The notes: generated by a model from the letters alone, not told the origin. Counted from the first letter of the stretch, positions 49,639 to 58,699 are shown. The stretch: 64,000 nucleotides of DNA from Pseudomonas sp. 2FG (GCF_005502935.1 NZ_SCMP01000003.1:1-64000), one strand, 5' to 3'. Numbers and translations: made by a program.

Positions 49639-49800
49639 TCAACGCAGCGCTGGCAGCCACCAGGCTTGCTCGGGCGGGCGGTCTACGCGCAGGGCAAGCA
49701 AATAGCTGAACACCGCCACCCGCAGTGCCGGGGTCGGCGACGGCCATCACCGCTGCCAGTAGCGCCAACAACGCCGCCAGCCTCACCGTCACCGTACTGC
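49639..49800 (-). pseudogene. Possible frameshifted gene remnant
   Basis: On the minus strand one frame reads VRLAALLALLAAVMAVADP. A one-base shift then gives PALRVAVFSYLLALRVDR and PPEQAWWLPALR before a TGA at 49639-49641. Joined, it would be a small hydrophobic protein. This is based on composition only; the 5' end is not defined. Confidence 0.25.
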
Positions 49801-49879
49801 GCGAACTCCCAGGCTAGCTGCCGGCGTTGGGCCCAGGCATTGTGCTAGGGTGCCATCGACCTACCCCAAGGAGACGGCT

Positions 49880-50239
49880 ATGCGCACCCTACTCGCAGGT
49901 TGTGCCCTGCTTTTCAGCTTGCCGGCCGCTGCCGCAGAGGTCGACCAGAGCGCTGCCGTTCAGGCACTGGCAACGCCCAAAACGCTTCTGATCGATGTAC
50001 GCACGGCCGAAGAATTTGCCGCAGGCGCCTTGCCCGGCGCCAGCCGTATCAGTTATGAACAAATCGGCACACAGATCGCCGGGCTTGCCCCGGATAAAGA
50101 CACCCCCATCGTCCTTTACTGCCGCAGTGGCCGCCGCTCAAGCATCGCCCAGGATGAGTTGAGCACGTTGGGTTATACGCATGTGATCAACGCCGGTGGT
50201 TACCAAGAGTTGAAAACCGCTTTGGCACTTAAGGATTAA
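49880..50239 (+). CDS. Periplasmic rhodanese-like protein
   Basis: This 119-residue single-domain rhodanese has a Sec signal peptide (LLAGCALLFSLPAAAAEV). The domain reads LIDVRTAEEFAAGALPGASR, with the active-site Cys in VLYCRSGRRSSIAQDEL. It should carry persulfide sulfur or act on thiosulfate in the periplasm. AAGGAG precedes the ATG at 49880. It is 2 bp from the following cytochrome gene, so they form one operon, suggesting a sulfur or redox role. Confidence 0.9.
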   Translation: MRTLLAGCALLFSLPAAAAEVDQSAAVQALATPKTLLIDVRTAEEFAAGALPGASRISYEQIGTQIAGLAPDKDTPIVLYCRSGRRSSIAQDELSTLGYTHVINAGGYQELKTALALKD

Positions 50240-50241
50240 AG

Positions 50242-51042
50242 ATGCGCGCACTGCTGCTCGCCCTGCTGCTGACCATCACCCCGTTACACGCCGCCGAACT
50301 GACCTTGGAACTGCCCGCAGGCAGCCGCAGCTGGAGCAGCGCCGAGCTGCTCGCCCATCCACAGGCGCAGCAGATCGAGATCGCCGATGACGTCAGCTAC
50401 AAGCGTGCCATGACCTATCGCGCCGTGCCGCTGGCGGCGCTGCTCGCGGGTGTGCAGCCGGGCGATCATCTGCAAGCGGTGGCGCTGGATGGCTTTGCCG
50501 CCGAACTGCCGGCCGCGCCGCTGCTAAGCAAGACGGGTAGCCGCGCCTGGTTGGCCGTGGAAGACCCGGCCCAGCCCTGGCCGCCGCTGGCCGCGGGAAA
50601 ACCGAGCGCAGGGCCGTTTTATCTGGTCTGGAGCAACCCGCAAGCCACCAAGATCGGCCCGGAACAGTGGCCATTTCAGGTCGCCAAGATCCGCCGACTT
50701 GCTTCGGTGGCGGAACGTTTCCCGGCATTGTTACCGGCTGCCACGGCCAGCGCGGATGTGCAATCGGGCTTTGCACTGTTCCAGAAGAACTGCCTGGCCT
50801 GTCATCGGCTGAACACTGCCGGTGACTCGCAGTTCGGCCCGGACCTGAATATTCCGCATAACCCGACCGAATACTTCGCCACTGACTTTCTCACCGCCTA
50901 CATCCGCGACCCGCAGAGCCTACGGCGCTGGCCGCAGGGCAAGATGCCAGGGTTTAGCGAAGCGCTGTTGAGCGATAGCGAGTTGACCCGGTTGCTCGCC
51001 TATCTGCGCCATATGGCCGGGCGCAAGCTGGATCGCTGGTAG
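50242..51042 (+). CDS. Periplasmic cytochrome c with an N-terminal sulfite-oxidase-like domain
   Basis: This 266-residue protein has a signal peptide (LLLALLLTITPLHAAEL). The region of about residues 20-165 resembles the molybdopterin-oxidoreductase fold (YRAVPLAALLAGVQPGD, then GPFYLVWSNP) but shows no molybdenum-ligand Cys. A mono-haem cytochrome c domain follows, with CLACH (haem motif CxxCH) and an axial Met in GKMPGFSEALLSDSEL. It should carry electrons in the periplasm. It is cotranscribed with the rhodanese. The partner and substrate are unknown. Confidence 0.85.
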   Translation: MRALLLALLLTITPLHAAELTLELPAGSRSWSSAELLAHPQAQQIEIADDVSYKRAMTYRAVPLAALLAGVQPGDHLQAVALDGFAAELPAAPLLSKTGSRAWLAVEDPAQPWPPLAAGKPSAGPFYLVWSNPQATKIGPEQWPFQVAKIRRLASVAERFPALLPAATASADVQSGFALFQKNCLACHRLNTAGDSQFGPDLNIPHNPTEYFATDFLTAYIRDPQSLRRWPQGKMPGFSEALLSDSELTRLLAYLRHMAGRKLDRW

Positions 51043-51147
51043 GCGGGCTGCTTAAGGCGTGAACCTGCTCCGTTTGCTCGCTCTACACCGGCCGAGCTAT
51101 ACCCCGTGCAACCTCCGCGGTTCCGGCTCGGCCGAACCCCGCGGCGG

Positions 51148-51885
51148 CTACCCCCAATAGTCGCCCGGCGGCGCCGGCAATTGACCGAGCAACTCGCGCA
51201 GACCACGGCACCATTGCTGGCGAATCTCTTCGAAGTAGGCATCGCCCTCGTGCACTCGAAAGCCTGTCGGCACTTCCAGGCTGTCGGTTCGGTACACCAG
51301 CAAGTCCAGGGGCATCCCCACCGAGAGGTTGCTGCGGATGGTCGAGTCGAAGGAAATCAACGCGCAACGCAACGCCTGCTGCAAGGTCGTCTGATGGCTG
51401 AGGGCGCGATCCAGGATCGGCTTGCCGTATTTGCTTTCGCCGATCTGGAAGTACGGCGTGTCCTCGGTGGAGGCGATGAAATTGCCCTGCGGATAGAGGT
51501 TGTAAAGCGCCGGCGCTTCGCCGCGGATCTGCCCGCCGAGCAGAAAGGAGCAGCCCAGGTCTACGCCCTGAGTCAGGGTGGCCGCCCCACCGTCACGAGT
51601 CAGCACTTCACGCACGGTATCGCCCACCAGCGTGGCTGCGGCGAACAGGCTCGATACAGAGTGCAAATGCTCGCCCTCCCCGTTCAGACGGTGGCGCAGC
51701 AGGCTGATCACCGATTGCGAAGTGGCCAGGTTGCCGGCGCTTTGCAGCACGATCAAACGCTCACCCGGCACACCGAACACATGCAGCTTGCGGAAGGTCG
51801 CGATGTGATCGACCCCCGCATTGGTGCGTGAATCAGAAACGAACACCAGCCCTCCGGCCAGGTTCATGGCAACGCAATAGGTCAT
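51148..51885 (-). CDS. Anbu-type bacterial proteasome subunit
   Basis: This 245-residue Ntn-hydrolase begins MTYCVAMNLAGGLVFVSDSR. Removal of Met would expose Thr as the N-terminal nucleophile. DSRTNAGVDHI and the YGKPILDRAL region match the Anbu (BPH) family, related to HslV. It lies at the 3' end of a four-gene minus-strand cluster with transglutaminase, alpha-E and ATP-grasp genes, the standard Anbu neighbourhood. Cleavage targets are not established for this family. Confidence 0.9.
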   Translation of the reverse strand: MTYCVAMNLAGGLVFVSDSRTNAGVDHIATFRKLHVFGVPGERLIVLQSAGNLATSQSVISLLRHRLNGEGEHLHSVSSLFAAATLVGDTVREVLTRDGGAATLTQGVDLGCSFLLGGQIRGEAPALYNLYPQGNFIASTEDTPYFQIGESKYGKPILDRALSHQTTLQQALRCALISFDSTIRSNLSVGMPLDLLVYRTDSLEVPTGFRVHEGDAYFEEIRQQWCRGLRELLGQLPAPPGDYWG

Positions 51886-51967
51886 GCTTCACCTGTAACG
51901 AACCAGCGTGCCCGCTGCAGCTGCAAAGGCTGCACCGGGCGCTATTGAGTATCCTGCTAGCGCAGTG

Positions 51968-52765
51968 CTACTGCTGTTGTACGCGCAACAGCGGGGAAAC
52001 TTCCACATGCGCGTGCATCTGTTCGCTGCCGCCGCCGCGCCGCATGCCGCGCACCGGGCATGCGTCCAGGTAATCCAGACCGACTGCCAGCTTCAAATGC
52101 CGCTCGGGTTTGGCCAGGCAGTTGGTCACATCGAAGCTGTACCAGCCGCCGTCCAGCCAGGCTTCGGCCCAGGCGTGGCTGGCCAGGTGGGCGCTGCTGT
52201 CGGTGTACAGGTAGCCGGACACATAGCGCGCCGGAATGCCCAGGCTGCGGGTGCAGGCGAGAAACGCGTGGGCGTGATCCTGACACACCCCCTGACGCCC
52301 GGCGAAGGCTTCGGCCGCGCTGGTCTCGACCGCCGTAGTGCCCGGCAGGTAGCTGATGTGCGCATTCAAGGCGTGCATCAGCTCAATCAACCCGGTGCGG
52401 TCACGACGGTTCTTGCATTGCTCTTTGGCGAACTCGCGCAGCGCCTGATCCGGCTCGGTCAGACGGGTGACGCGCAGAAACGGCAAGGCCGACTGGCGCT
52501 CGTGCTCGGCCTCGCTCAGCTCATCGATCTCGACCTGGCCGCGGGCACCGATGACGATGGACTCATGGGGCTCGTCCAGGGTCAGCACGTGCAGGATATT
52601 GCCGTAAGGGTCGAGCTGGGCCCGCACCGGGCGCGGCAGGTTGAGCTGCCAGTTGAGCACCCGCTGGCGTTCACTATCGTGGGGAGTCATACGCAGGTAC
52701 TGGATGCTCGCGCGCACCTGATCTTCGTAGTGGTAGGTGGTGTCGTGGCTGATGGACAGTCTCAT
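51968..52765 (-). CDS. Transglutaminase-like cysteine protease (Bact_transglu_N type)
   Basis: This 265-residue protein begins MRLSISHDTTYHYEDQVRAS, the N-terminal domain that goes with bacterial transglutaminases. The catalytic Cys is in GRQGVCQDHAHAFLACTR, the His in ASHAWAEAWLDGGWYSFD and the Asp follows in FDVTN. It could form or cut isopeptide bonds. Its start overlaps the alpha-E stop by 4 bp. Confidence 0.92.
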   Translation of the reverse strand: MRLSISHDTTYHYEDQVRASIQYLRMTPHDSERQRVLNWQLNLPRPVRAQLDPYGNILHVLTLDEPHESIVIGARGQVEIDELSEAEHERQSALPFLRVTRLTEPDQALREFAKEQCKNRRDRTGLIELMHALNAHISYLPGTTAVETSAAEAFAGRQGVCQDHAHAFLACTRSLGIPARYVSGYLYTDSSAHLASHAWAEAWLDGGWYSFDVTNCLAKPERHLKLAVGLDYLDACPVRGMRRGGGSEQMHAHVEVSPLLRVQQQ

Positions 52766-53712
52766 GCGACCTCCAGGTAGGAACTGTGAATGGCTTGGCC
52801 CAACTGGCGCACCAGCAGGATGAAATCGGTGAGCCAGCCATGCAGGCCCTCACCCAGGACTTCGTTGATGCTGGTGTAGCGCAGGCGCGCCTCTAGCTCC
52901 GCCGCCAGGCGCTGAGCCGGGCGACCGTTCTCGCCCGGCAAGCTGGCGAGCATCAGGTTGAGTTCATCCATACAGGCGCGCAACGAACGCGGCACCTCTG
53001 GACGCAGCAGTAACAGCTCGGACACTTTGCGCGTGCCCGGCGAGCCCCGGTAAATCTCGGCGAAGGCCTCGAACGAGGACAGCGCGCGCAGCAGTGCGCT
53101 CCACTGGTAGTAGCTGCGCGCCGGGCGACCATCGGTTTCGTCGATATCCTCGCCGAGCATTTCGTAGCGCGCATCGAGCAGGCGCAGGGTGTTGTCGGCC
53201 CGTTCGATAAAGGTGCCGAGGCGGATGAAGCGGTACGGGTCACCCCGCATGATGGTGCCGAAGGTGGCGCCACGGAACAGGTGCGAACGCTCCTTGACCC
53301 ACTCGCAGAAGCGGCTGATGCCGTAACGCCCCAGCCCCTGCTCGGCGATGCCGCGAATCTCCAGCCAGGTGGCGTTGATGTTCTCCCACATGTCCGCGGT
53401 GATGCGCCCGCGCACCGCATGGGCGTTGCTGCGCGCCGCCCCCAGGCAGTTGTAGAGGCTCGCCGGGTTCTGCGCATCCAGGGCGAAGAAATGCAGCATG
53501 CGCTCGGCATGCAGCGGGCCGTGACGAGTCAGGTACTCGTCCAGGGTGCCGGTGATCAGCAGCGGCAGGGCCAGTTCTTCCAGGCCATCGCCGCGACCGT
53601 CCTGCGGCATCAGCGACAGCGAATAGCTGACCTCGAGCATCCGCGCGAGGTTCTCGGCACGCTCCAGGTAACGCGACATCCAGTACAGGTCAGAGGCAGT
53701 TCTACTGAGCAT
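52762..53712 (-). CDS. Alpha-E domain protein (DUF403)
   Basis: This 316-residue all-helical protein begins MLSRTASDLYWMSRYLERAE and has LFFALD- and YRFIRLGTFIERADNTLRLL-type repeats that define the alpha-E family. It always occurs with the circularly permuted ATP-grasp protein and probably works with it. The start is the ATG at 53712, with AAGGA 9 bp upstream; the longer frame from 53922 overlaps the upstream gene. Confidence 0.9.
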   Translation of the reverse strand: MLSRTASDLYWMSRYLERAENLARMLEVSYSLSLMPQDGRGDGLEELALPLLITGTLDEYLTRHGPLHAERMLHFFALDAQNPASLYNCLGAARSNAHAVRGRITADMWENINATWLEIRGIAEQGLGRYGISRFCEWVKERSHLFRGATFGTIMRGDPYRFIRLGTFIERADNTLRLLDARYEMLGEDIDETDGRPARSYYQWSALLRALSSFEAFAEIYRGSPGTRKVSELLLLRPEVPRSLRACMDELNLMLASLPGENGRPAQRLAAELEARLRYTSINEVLGEGLHGWLTDFILLVRQLGQAIHSSYLEVA

Positions 53713-53723
53713 GATGCGATTCC

Positions 53724-55133
53724 TTAATCCTCGACGACCCAGGTGTCCTTGGTGCCGCCGCCCTGCGACGAGTTGACCACCAGCGAACCTTCGCGCAGCG
53801 CCACGCGGGTCAGGCCGCCCGGCACCAGGCGGGTTTCCCGGCCGGACAGGACGAACGGCCGCAAATCGATATGCCGCGGCGCTATGCCGTTCTCGACAAA
53901 GGTCGGGCAGGTCGACAGACACAGGGTCGGCTGGGCGATATAGGCCTCCGGCTTGGCGATCAGCCGCGCGCGGAAGGCTTCGAGTTCCGCCTTGCTCGCC
54001 GCCGGCCCGACCAGCATGCCGTAGCCGCCGGAGCCCTGGGTTTCCTTGACCACCAGCTCCGGCAGGTTAGCCAGCACATGGGACAGTTCTGCGGGCTTGC
54101 GACACTGCCAGGTCGGCACGTTCTTGAGAATCGGTTCCTCGTCCAGATAGAAACGGATCATGTCGCCGACGTAGGGGTAGATCGACTTGTCGTCCGCCAC
54201 GCCGGTACCGATGGCGTTGGCCAGCACCAGGTTGCCGGAGCGATAGGTCGAGAGCAGCCCCGGCACGCCGAGCATGGAATCCGGGTTGAAGGCCAGCGGG
54301 TCGAGGAAGGCGTCGTCGAGCCGCCGGTAGATCACATCCACCTGTTTGGCGCCGGCGGTGGTGCGCATATAGAGCTTGTCGTCGCGGACGAACAGGTCGG
54401 CCCCCTCGACCAGTTCCACCCCCATCTCACGGGCGAGGAAGGCATGCTCGAAATAGGCACTGTTGAAGCGCCCTGGCGTGAGCACCACCACGTTGGGATT
54501 ATCCAGCGGGCTGGAGGTCTTCAGGGTGTCGAGCAGCAGGTTCGGGTAGTGGTCGATAGGCGCGATGCGCTGGGCGGCGAACAGCTCGGGGAACAGGCGC
54601 ATCATCATCTTGCGGTCCTCGAGCATGTAGCTGACGCCGCTCGGCGTGCGCAGGTTGTCCTCCAGCACGTAGTAGCTGCCGTCGCCGTCGCGCACCAGGT
54701 CGACGCCGGCGATATGCGCATACAGATCGCGGTGCAGATCGAGGCCCTGCATCGCCAACTGGTAGCCCTCGTTGGCCAGCACCTGCTCCGCGGGAATGAT
54801 CCCGGCCTTGATGATGCGCTGGTTATGGTAGAGGTCGGCGAGGAACATATTCAGCGCCTGCACCCGCTGGATGCAGCCGCGCTCGACCACGCGCCACTCG
54901 CTGGCCGGAATACTGCGCGGAATGATGTCGAAGGGGATCAGTCGCTCGGTGCCCTGGTCGTCACCGTAGAGGGTGAAGGTGATGCCTGCGCGATGGAACA
55001 GCAGGTCGGCCTCCCGGCGGCGCTGGGCCAGCAGCTCAGCCGGGGTGTCCGCCAGCCAGCGGGCGAACTCCCGATAGTGCGGGCGGCAGTCGCCGTTCGC
55101 CTGGTACATCTCGTCATAAAAGGTGCGGTTCAT
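53724..55133 (-). CDS. Circularly permuted ATP-grasp protein (DUF404/DUF407)
   Basis: This 469-residue protein has the ATP-grasp elements YVLEDNLRTPSGVSYMLEDR, VVVLTPGRFNSAYFEHAFLA and VVKETQGSGGYGMLVGP. The order of the ATP-grasp parts is permuted. Predicted to ligate amino acids or peptides using ATP, it is the first gene of the cluster, followed 11 bp later by alpha-E. The substrate is unknown. Confidence 0.92.
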   Translation of the reverse strand: MNRTFYDEMYQANGDCRPHYREFARWLADTPAELLAQRRREADLLFHRAGITFTLYGDDQGTERLIPFDIIPRSIPASEWRVVERGCIQRVQALNMFLADLYHNQRIIKAGIIPAEQVLANEGYQLAMQGLDLHRDLYAHIAGVDLVRDGDGSYYVLEDNLRTPSGVSYMLEDRKMMMRLFPELFAAQRIAPIDHYPNLLLDTLKTSSPLDNPNVVVLTPGRFNSAYFEHAFLAREMGVELVEGADLFVRDDKLYMRTTAGAKQVDVIYRRLDDAFLDPLAFNPDSMLGVPGLLSTYRSGNLVLANAIGTGVADDKSIYPYVGDMIRFYLDEEPILKNVPTWQCRKPAELSHVLANLPELVVKETQGSGGYGMLVGPAASKAELEAFRARLIAKPEAYIAQPTLCLSTCPTFVENGIAPRHIDLRPFVLSGRETRLVPGGLTRVALREGSLVVNSSQGGGTKDTWVVED

Positions 55134-55535
55134 GCCGTACTCCTTGTCACCCGGACGTACTAGAGCACTGCAAAGCCCGAGCCAGCAGACTTATTCCATA
55201 CAGATCAAAAGGTTACAGGCAGAGCAAAAATTCGACGCACCACTACCGCGCAGCGCAGTACCCGCCTCGGTTCGCCACGCCCCATGGCGCAGCGGCCCGT
55301 CTATGGTTGCTCTAGCTTAGGCGGGCTCGATTTCATCAGGGTGCGCGAACTGCGCATAATCGGCCGGGCTATGTCGGGCGCGCATTGGAAAATCGAAAAC
55401 CCGTAGGAGCGGGCCATGCCCGCGATGCTTGAGGGGCTTTCGCGGGCATGGCCCGCTCCTACGGAAAGCTGCAGCACCATTGGCCCGAGCCCAGCGCGAT
55501 CGCCGACCTTTCGCGTGGGTCGCGGCGGCCCAGAC
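55134..55535. other. Gap between the ATP-grasp and amidotransferase genes
   Basis: This 402-bp region contains the REP pair at 55401-55464. The segment 55134-55390 presumably carries the promoter of the Anbu cluster. No gene supported. Confidence 0.4.
55401..55464. repeat. REP pair (long inverted repeat)
   Basis: The 25-bp arms at 55401-55425 and 55440-55464 are exact reverse complements. Each contains GTAGGAGCGGGC, the known Pseudomonas REP core, joined by a 14-bp loop. This is a typical REPIN/BIME unit. It lies in an intergenic gap, possibly shielding mRNA ends. Confidence 0.85.
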
Positions 55536-56243
55536 TCAAGCAAACGCCAGCTTCAACCAATGCCGATAAAACCCTTCGGCCACCTGATTAAGCGCCGCCA
55601 CCTTAGCCGGCAAGTCGTCGAGCATCTGCGTTCGAGGCTGCTGGCTCGGTTGCGTTTCGTCGAGCAGATGAGCCCAGTCGGTCAGCCACAGGCGCACCAA
55701 ATCTTCGGTCATTTCCGGATGGCCTTGCAGCGCCAGCACCTTATCGCCCCAGGCAAACGCCTGGTTGGGGCACCAAGGGCTGGATAACAGACGCTGCGCG
55801 CCTTCGGGCAGGTCAAAGGTATCGCCGTGCCACTGATACACCGGGAACTCCTCCGGCAGGTGTGCCAGCCAGGGGTTGCCTGCCGCTTGACTCGACTGAC
55901 AGAGCAGCTGCCAACCAATCTCGCTGTAAGGCATACGATGAATTGGGGCGCCCAACGCCTTGGCCAGCAGCTGGCCACCCAGACAGTGACCGATCAGGGG
56001 AATATCGCGCCGAACAAAATGCCGCAACGCGGCAATTTCTGCCCCAATCCAGGGCAAGGGATCATTGACGCTCATCGGCCCACCCATGATGGCTACCGCC
56101 TTGGGCCGGTCGAGGTCATAGCCCTGCAACTCGCCCAAATCGGCGCGTAGCACGCAGAAGTCGAGCTGCTGCGTATCCAGCACACGGGCCAGATGACCGG
56201 CGGGACAAAAATCAGCATGGGTGAGAATCAGGATATCGGTCAT
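55536..56243 (-). CDS. Class I glutamine amidotransferase-like protein
   Basis: This 235-residue protein has the nucleophile Cys in IPLIGHCLGGQLLAKALGA and His/Glu in LALQGHPEMTEDLV, plus VAIMGGPMSVNDPLPWI. It resembles stand-alone GMP-synthase-like amidotransferases. It is related to the protein at 43181-43909 but diverged. The substrate may be a gamma-glutamyl compound; this is inference. It stands alone. Confidence 0.87.
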   Translation of the reverse strand: MTDILILTHADFCPAGHLARVLDTQQLDFCVLRADLGELQGYDLDRPKAVAIMGGPMSVNDPLPWIGAEIAALRHFVRRDIPLIGHCLGGQLLAKALGAPIHRMPYSEIGWQLLCQSSQAAGNPWLAHLPEEFPVYQWHGDTFDLPEGAQRLLSSPWCPNQAFAWGDKVLALQGHPEMTEDLVRLWLTDWAHLLDETQPSQQPRTQMLDDLPAKVAALNQVAEGFYRHWLKLAFA

Positions 56244-56379
56244 GACTGAACTACCTCTTTTTCTCAGTCTGACGCAAACGCCGTGCCGTGGTCGAGTAAA
56301 GGAAATGTCTGATTTAGCGGGGTATTTGGCAACACCGACCGACCTTGCGGTCAGCCGGTGCGTTCTGGCCGAGGCTGCA

Positions 56380-56721
56380 CTAAACGCGCAGCCCCTTGAT
56401 CTCCTGGGTCACCCCCCAGCCATCGAGCACCCCTCCGAGCGGTGCGACCACTAACTCCAAGTCCTGCTCGAAGTCGCCAATGCCGTCGTAGGTGGCATAC
56501 ATCACTTTGCTGATCAGTAGGTGCCAGGCCCCGTCATCGCGCGCGGTTACCTGGGCGTTTAACGACTCAGTGCGAAAATTTTTAGCCGCCATCCGGGCCC
56601 GCTCCTCGTCCGGGAAAATGGCGTAGAACTCGATTGGATGAATACGTGCGAAATCAAAGCCGCCCTCTTTCATGCGGCGCAGAACATTGCTGCTGACATC
56701 ATTGTGGAAGGCTGTGCCCAT
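56380..56721 (-). CDS. rraB: RraB-like regulator of RNase E activity
   Basis: This 113-residue acidic protein begins with SSNVLRRMKEGGFDFARIHP. It has IEFYAIFPDEERARMAAKNF and ends with VAPLGGVLDGWGV, the pattern of RraB/DUF695 proteins. In E. coli RraB binds RNase E and lowers its activity. The start at 56721 (MGTAFHNDVSS) has AGGGGG upstream. The longer frame has an unrelated N-terminus. Role by homology only. Confidence 0.85.
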   Translation of the reverse strand: MGTAFHNDVSSNVLRRMKEGGFDFARIHPIEFYAIFPDEERARMAAKNFRTESLNAQVTARDDGAWHLLISKVMYATYDGIGDFEQDLELVVAPLGGVLDGWGVTQEIKGLRV

Positions 56722-57052
56722 GATGCGACCCCCTCTCAAGCGATGGATGGATAGACCGCTTTCCCATTGCTGCTGCCAACCCAACGGCGCTGGCGTCGCG
56801 ACACGCTAGTAGCCGTGCCGCCCGAGGATCAAGCGTGTAACTGCTTGATGTGGCATAAGCCAGACCTAAAACTGAAGCCTGGTCGACGGCGGGCCACTAA
56901 GAGCAAATAACCCAGAACCGTCTTTTGCAGGGTAGTGCTTTCGGGCCGGCTCTGCTGGCCCGAGAGACAACTTGTGACAATCGCGGCGACCGGCGGCACC
57001 CGAGCCGTCGACAAGGCATTCGCCCGACGCCAGAGCAACGCAGGCTGATGCC
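56722..57052. other. Gap downstream of the rraB-like gene's 5' end
   Basis: This 331-bp stretch has no gene I can support. A minus-strand frame of 84 codons (56829-57083) is a shadow overlapping the SDR C-terminus. It should hold the rraB promoter. Confidence 0.4.
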
Positions 57053-57815
57053 TTACTCGCGACTCAGCCATCCCATGATCCATCGGTTAAGCCACTGCGG
57101 CGAGATTTGCCCCGCCCAGTACATCAGCTTGAACTGCAAGCTGATCGGCCGATGCAGCGCCGCGCCCTGAGCCTGTTGCCAAGCGGCCGCGGCGATGTCT
57201 TGTGCGGTCAATTTGACGCCCAGGGGGGCGCATCACCGGCGCCTCGAAGCCTTGGCTGGAAACCATCGGCGTCCGCACGAAGGGCGGCATCAGGTCGCCG
57301 ACGCGAATGTCATGCTGGCGCCACTCCAGCTCCAGCGCCTCGGTCAGCCCGTGCACGGCGAACTTGGAGGCCGAGTAACTGGCCAGATGCGGCACGCCAT
57401 ACAGCCCGGAGGCCGAGCCCATATTGATCACCTGGGCATTCGGCGTGGCTTGCAGATAAGGAAACGCCGCGTGGGTCATGTTGAGCAAGCCGATCACGTT
57501 GATCTGCATGATCCGCGCGTGCTCGGCGATGTCGATCTGCTCGAAATTGCCGCATTGCAGGATGCCCGCGCAGTTGAACAACAGGCGCAGCTGGCCGTGA
57601 TGCAGGGCGGTGAAATCCGCCAAGACGGCCTGCACCGCAGCCGGGTCGGTGACGTCCAGTTCGGCATGCCAGACGCCACCCAATTCGGCGGCCAAACTGG
57701 CGAGCGCGACATGGTTGATATCGAGCAAGCCGACCTTCCAACCCCGCGCATGGAACAGGCGCGCGGTCGCGGCGCCGATGCCGGAAGCGGCACCGGTGAT
57801 CAGAATATTGTCCAT
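57053..57815 (-). pseudogene. Short-chain dehydrogenase/reductase, frameshifted near the C-terminus
   Basis: The frame from the ATG at 57815 has the SDR NAD(P) motif ILITGAASGIGAATARLFHA, NCAGILQCGNFEQID and the catalytic SASGLYGVPHLASYSASKF (Ser, Tyr, Lys). After FEAPVMRP it derails into unrelated residues. Dropping one C from the C6 run at 57223-57228 restores LGVKLTAQDIAAAAWQQA, PISLQFKLMYWAGQISP and RWIMGWLSRE to a TAA at 57053-57055. The span is 763 bp, which is one more than a multiple of three. The start codon follows AAGGA. The gene is broken, or phase-variable, or a sequencing error; length without the shift is normal for an SDR. Confidence 0.82.
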
Positions 57816-57816
57816 C

Positions 57817-58699
57817 TCAGCGTCCTTGCTTCTGTAGAAAACCCGCCACCCGGGCCAAGGCCAGATCGGCCACAGCGAGCATGCCGGCATGGGCCTGGAA
57901 CACATGCCACAACCCCGCATAGCGCTCCAGTTTGACCGTCACCCCGGCGGCCTTGGCTTGCTCGGCGAGGCGCAGGCTGTCGTTCAACAGCAACTCATCC
58001 TCGCCCACCTGAATCAGCAGCGGCGGCAGTCCCGTCAGGTCGGCATACACCGGCGACAGGCCCGGATCGCGCCGATCCAAGCCCGCCGGGCAATACAAGC
58101 CGACCGCCTGCTGCATCCAGGCCGGGTGAAGCAAGGGATCGCCGGCTGGCGGCTTATGCAGCTGGTTGCAGCTGGCATCCGTCCAGGGCGAGAAGCACAC
58201 CAGCGCGGCCGGCAGCGGTAGCCCCAGCTGTTTTAAACGCAGCGCGGTGATCAGGCTCAGATTGCCGCCCGCCGAGTCGCCGCCGATCACGATCTGCGCG
58301 GCCGTATGGCCCTGCGCGAGCAACTCGCGATAAGCCGCCAGCGCATCCTCCAACGCTGCCGGATAGGGGTGCTCAGGCGCCAAGCGGTAATCCAGCGCAC
58401 ACACCGCCATGCCGCAGCGTTTGGCCAAATGGCTGGTGATGTTGCGATGGGTCGCCGGTGAGCCGATCAGGTAGGCGCCGCCATGCAGGTACAGCAGCAC
58501 ACGGCCACTGTCCTGCGCCGGGCGCTGCCACTCGCAGGCTCTGCCCGCCAAGGTGCCGCTTGAGCGCTCAATCCCCCGTGGCGGTGAGGCCACGGATAAT
58601 CGCGCGCTGCCCGGCAATCGGCATGGGCGGGCGTACCAGGCCGCGGAACAACAGGTACAAGCTGCGGCGCAACACGCCAGCCAGCAGGCGCTGGCTCAC
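57817..58699 (-). pseudogene. HSL-type alpha/beta hydrolase, frameshifted near the N-terminus
   Basis: From a GTG at 58699 the frame reads SQRLLAGVLRRSLYLLFRG, LVRPPMPIAGQRAIIRGLTA and then hits a TGA. The second frame carries on with IERSSGTLAGRACEW, VLLYLHGGAYLIGS (oxyanion), IGGDSAGGN (nucleophile) and the Asp/His in VGEDELLLND and GLWHVFQAHAG. Removing one G from the G5 run near 58576-58580 fuses them. The span of 883 bp is one more than a multiple of three. It would hydrolyse esters. It abuts the SDR gene with 1 bp between them, so they form one operon. Both breaks are single extra bases in homopolymers. Confidence 0.8.

Noticed and set aside
52762-53922. Longer start for the alpha-E gene at 53922
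   Set aside because: The added residues overlap the ATP-grasp gene and are low-quality shadow sequence; the ATG at 53712 matches the family.
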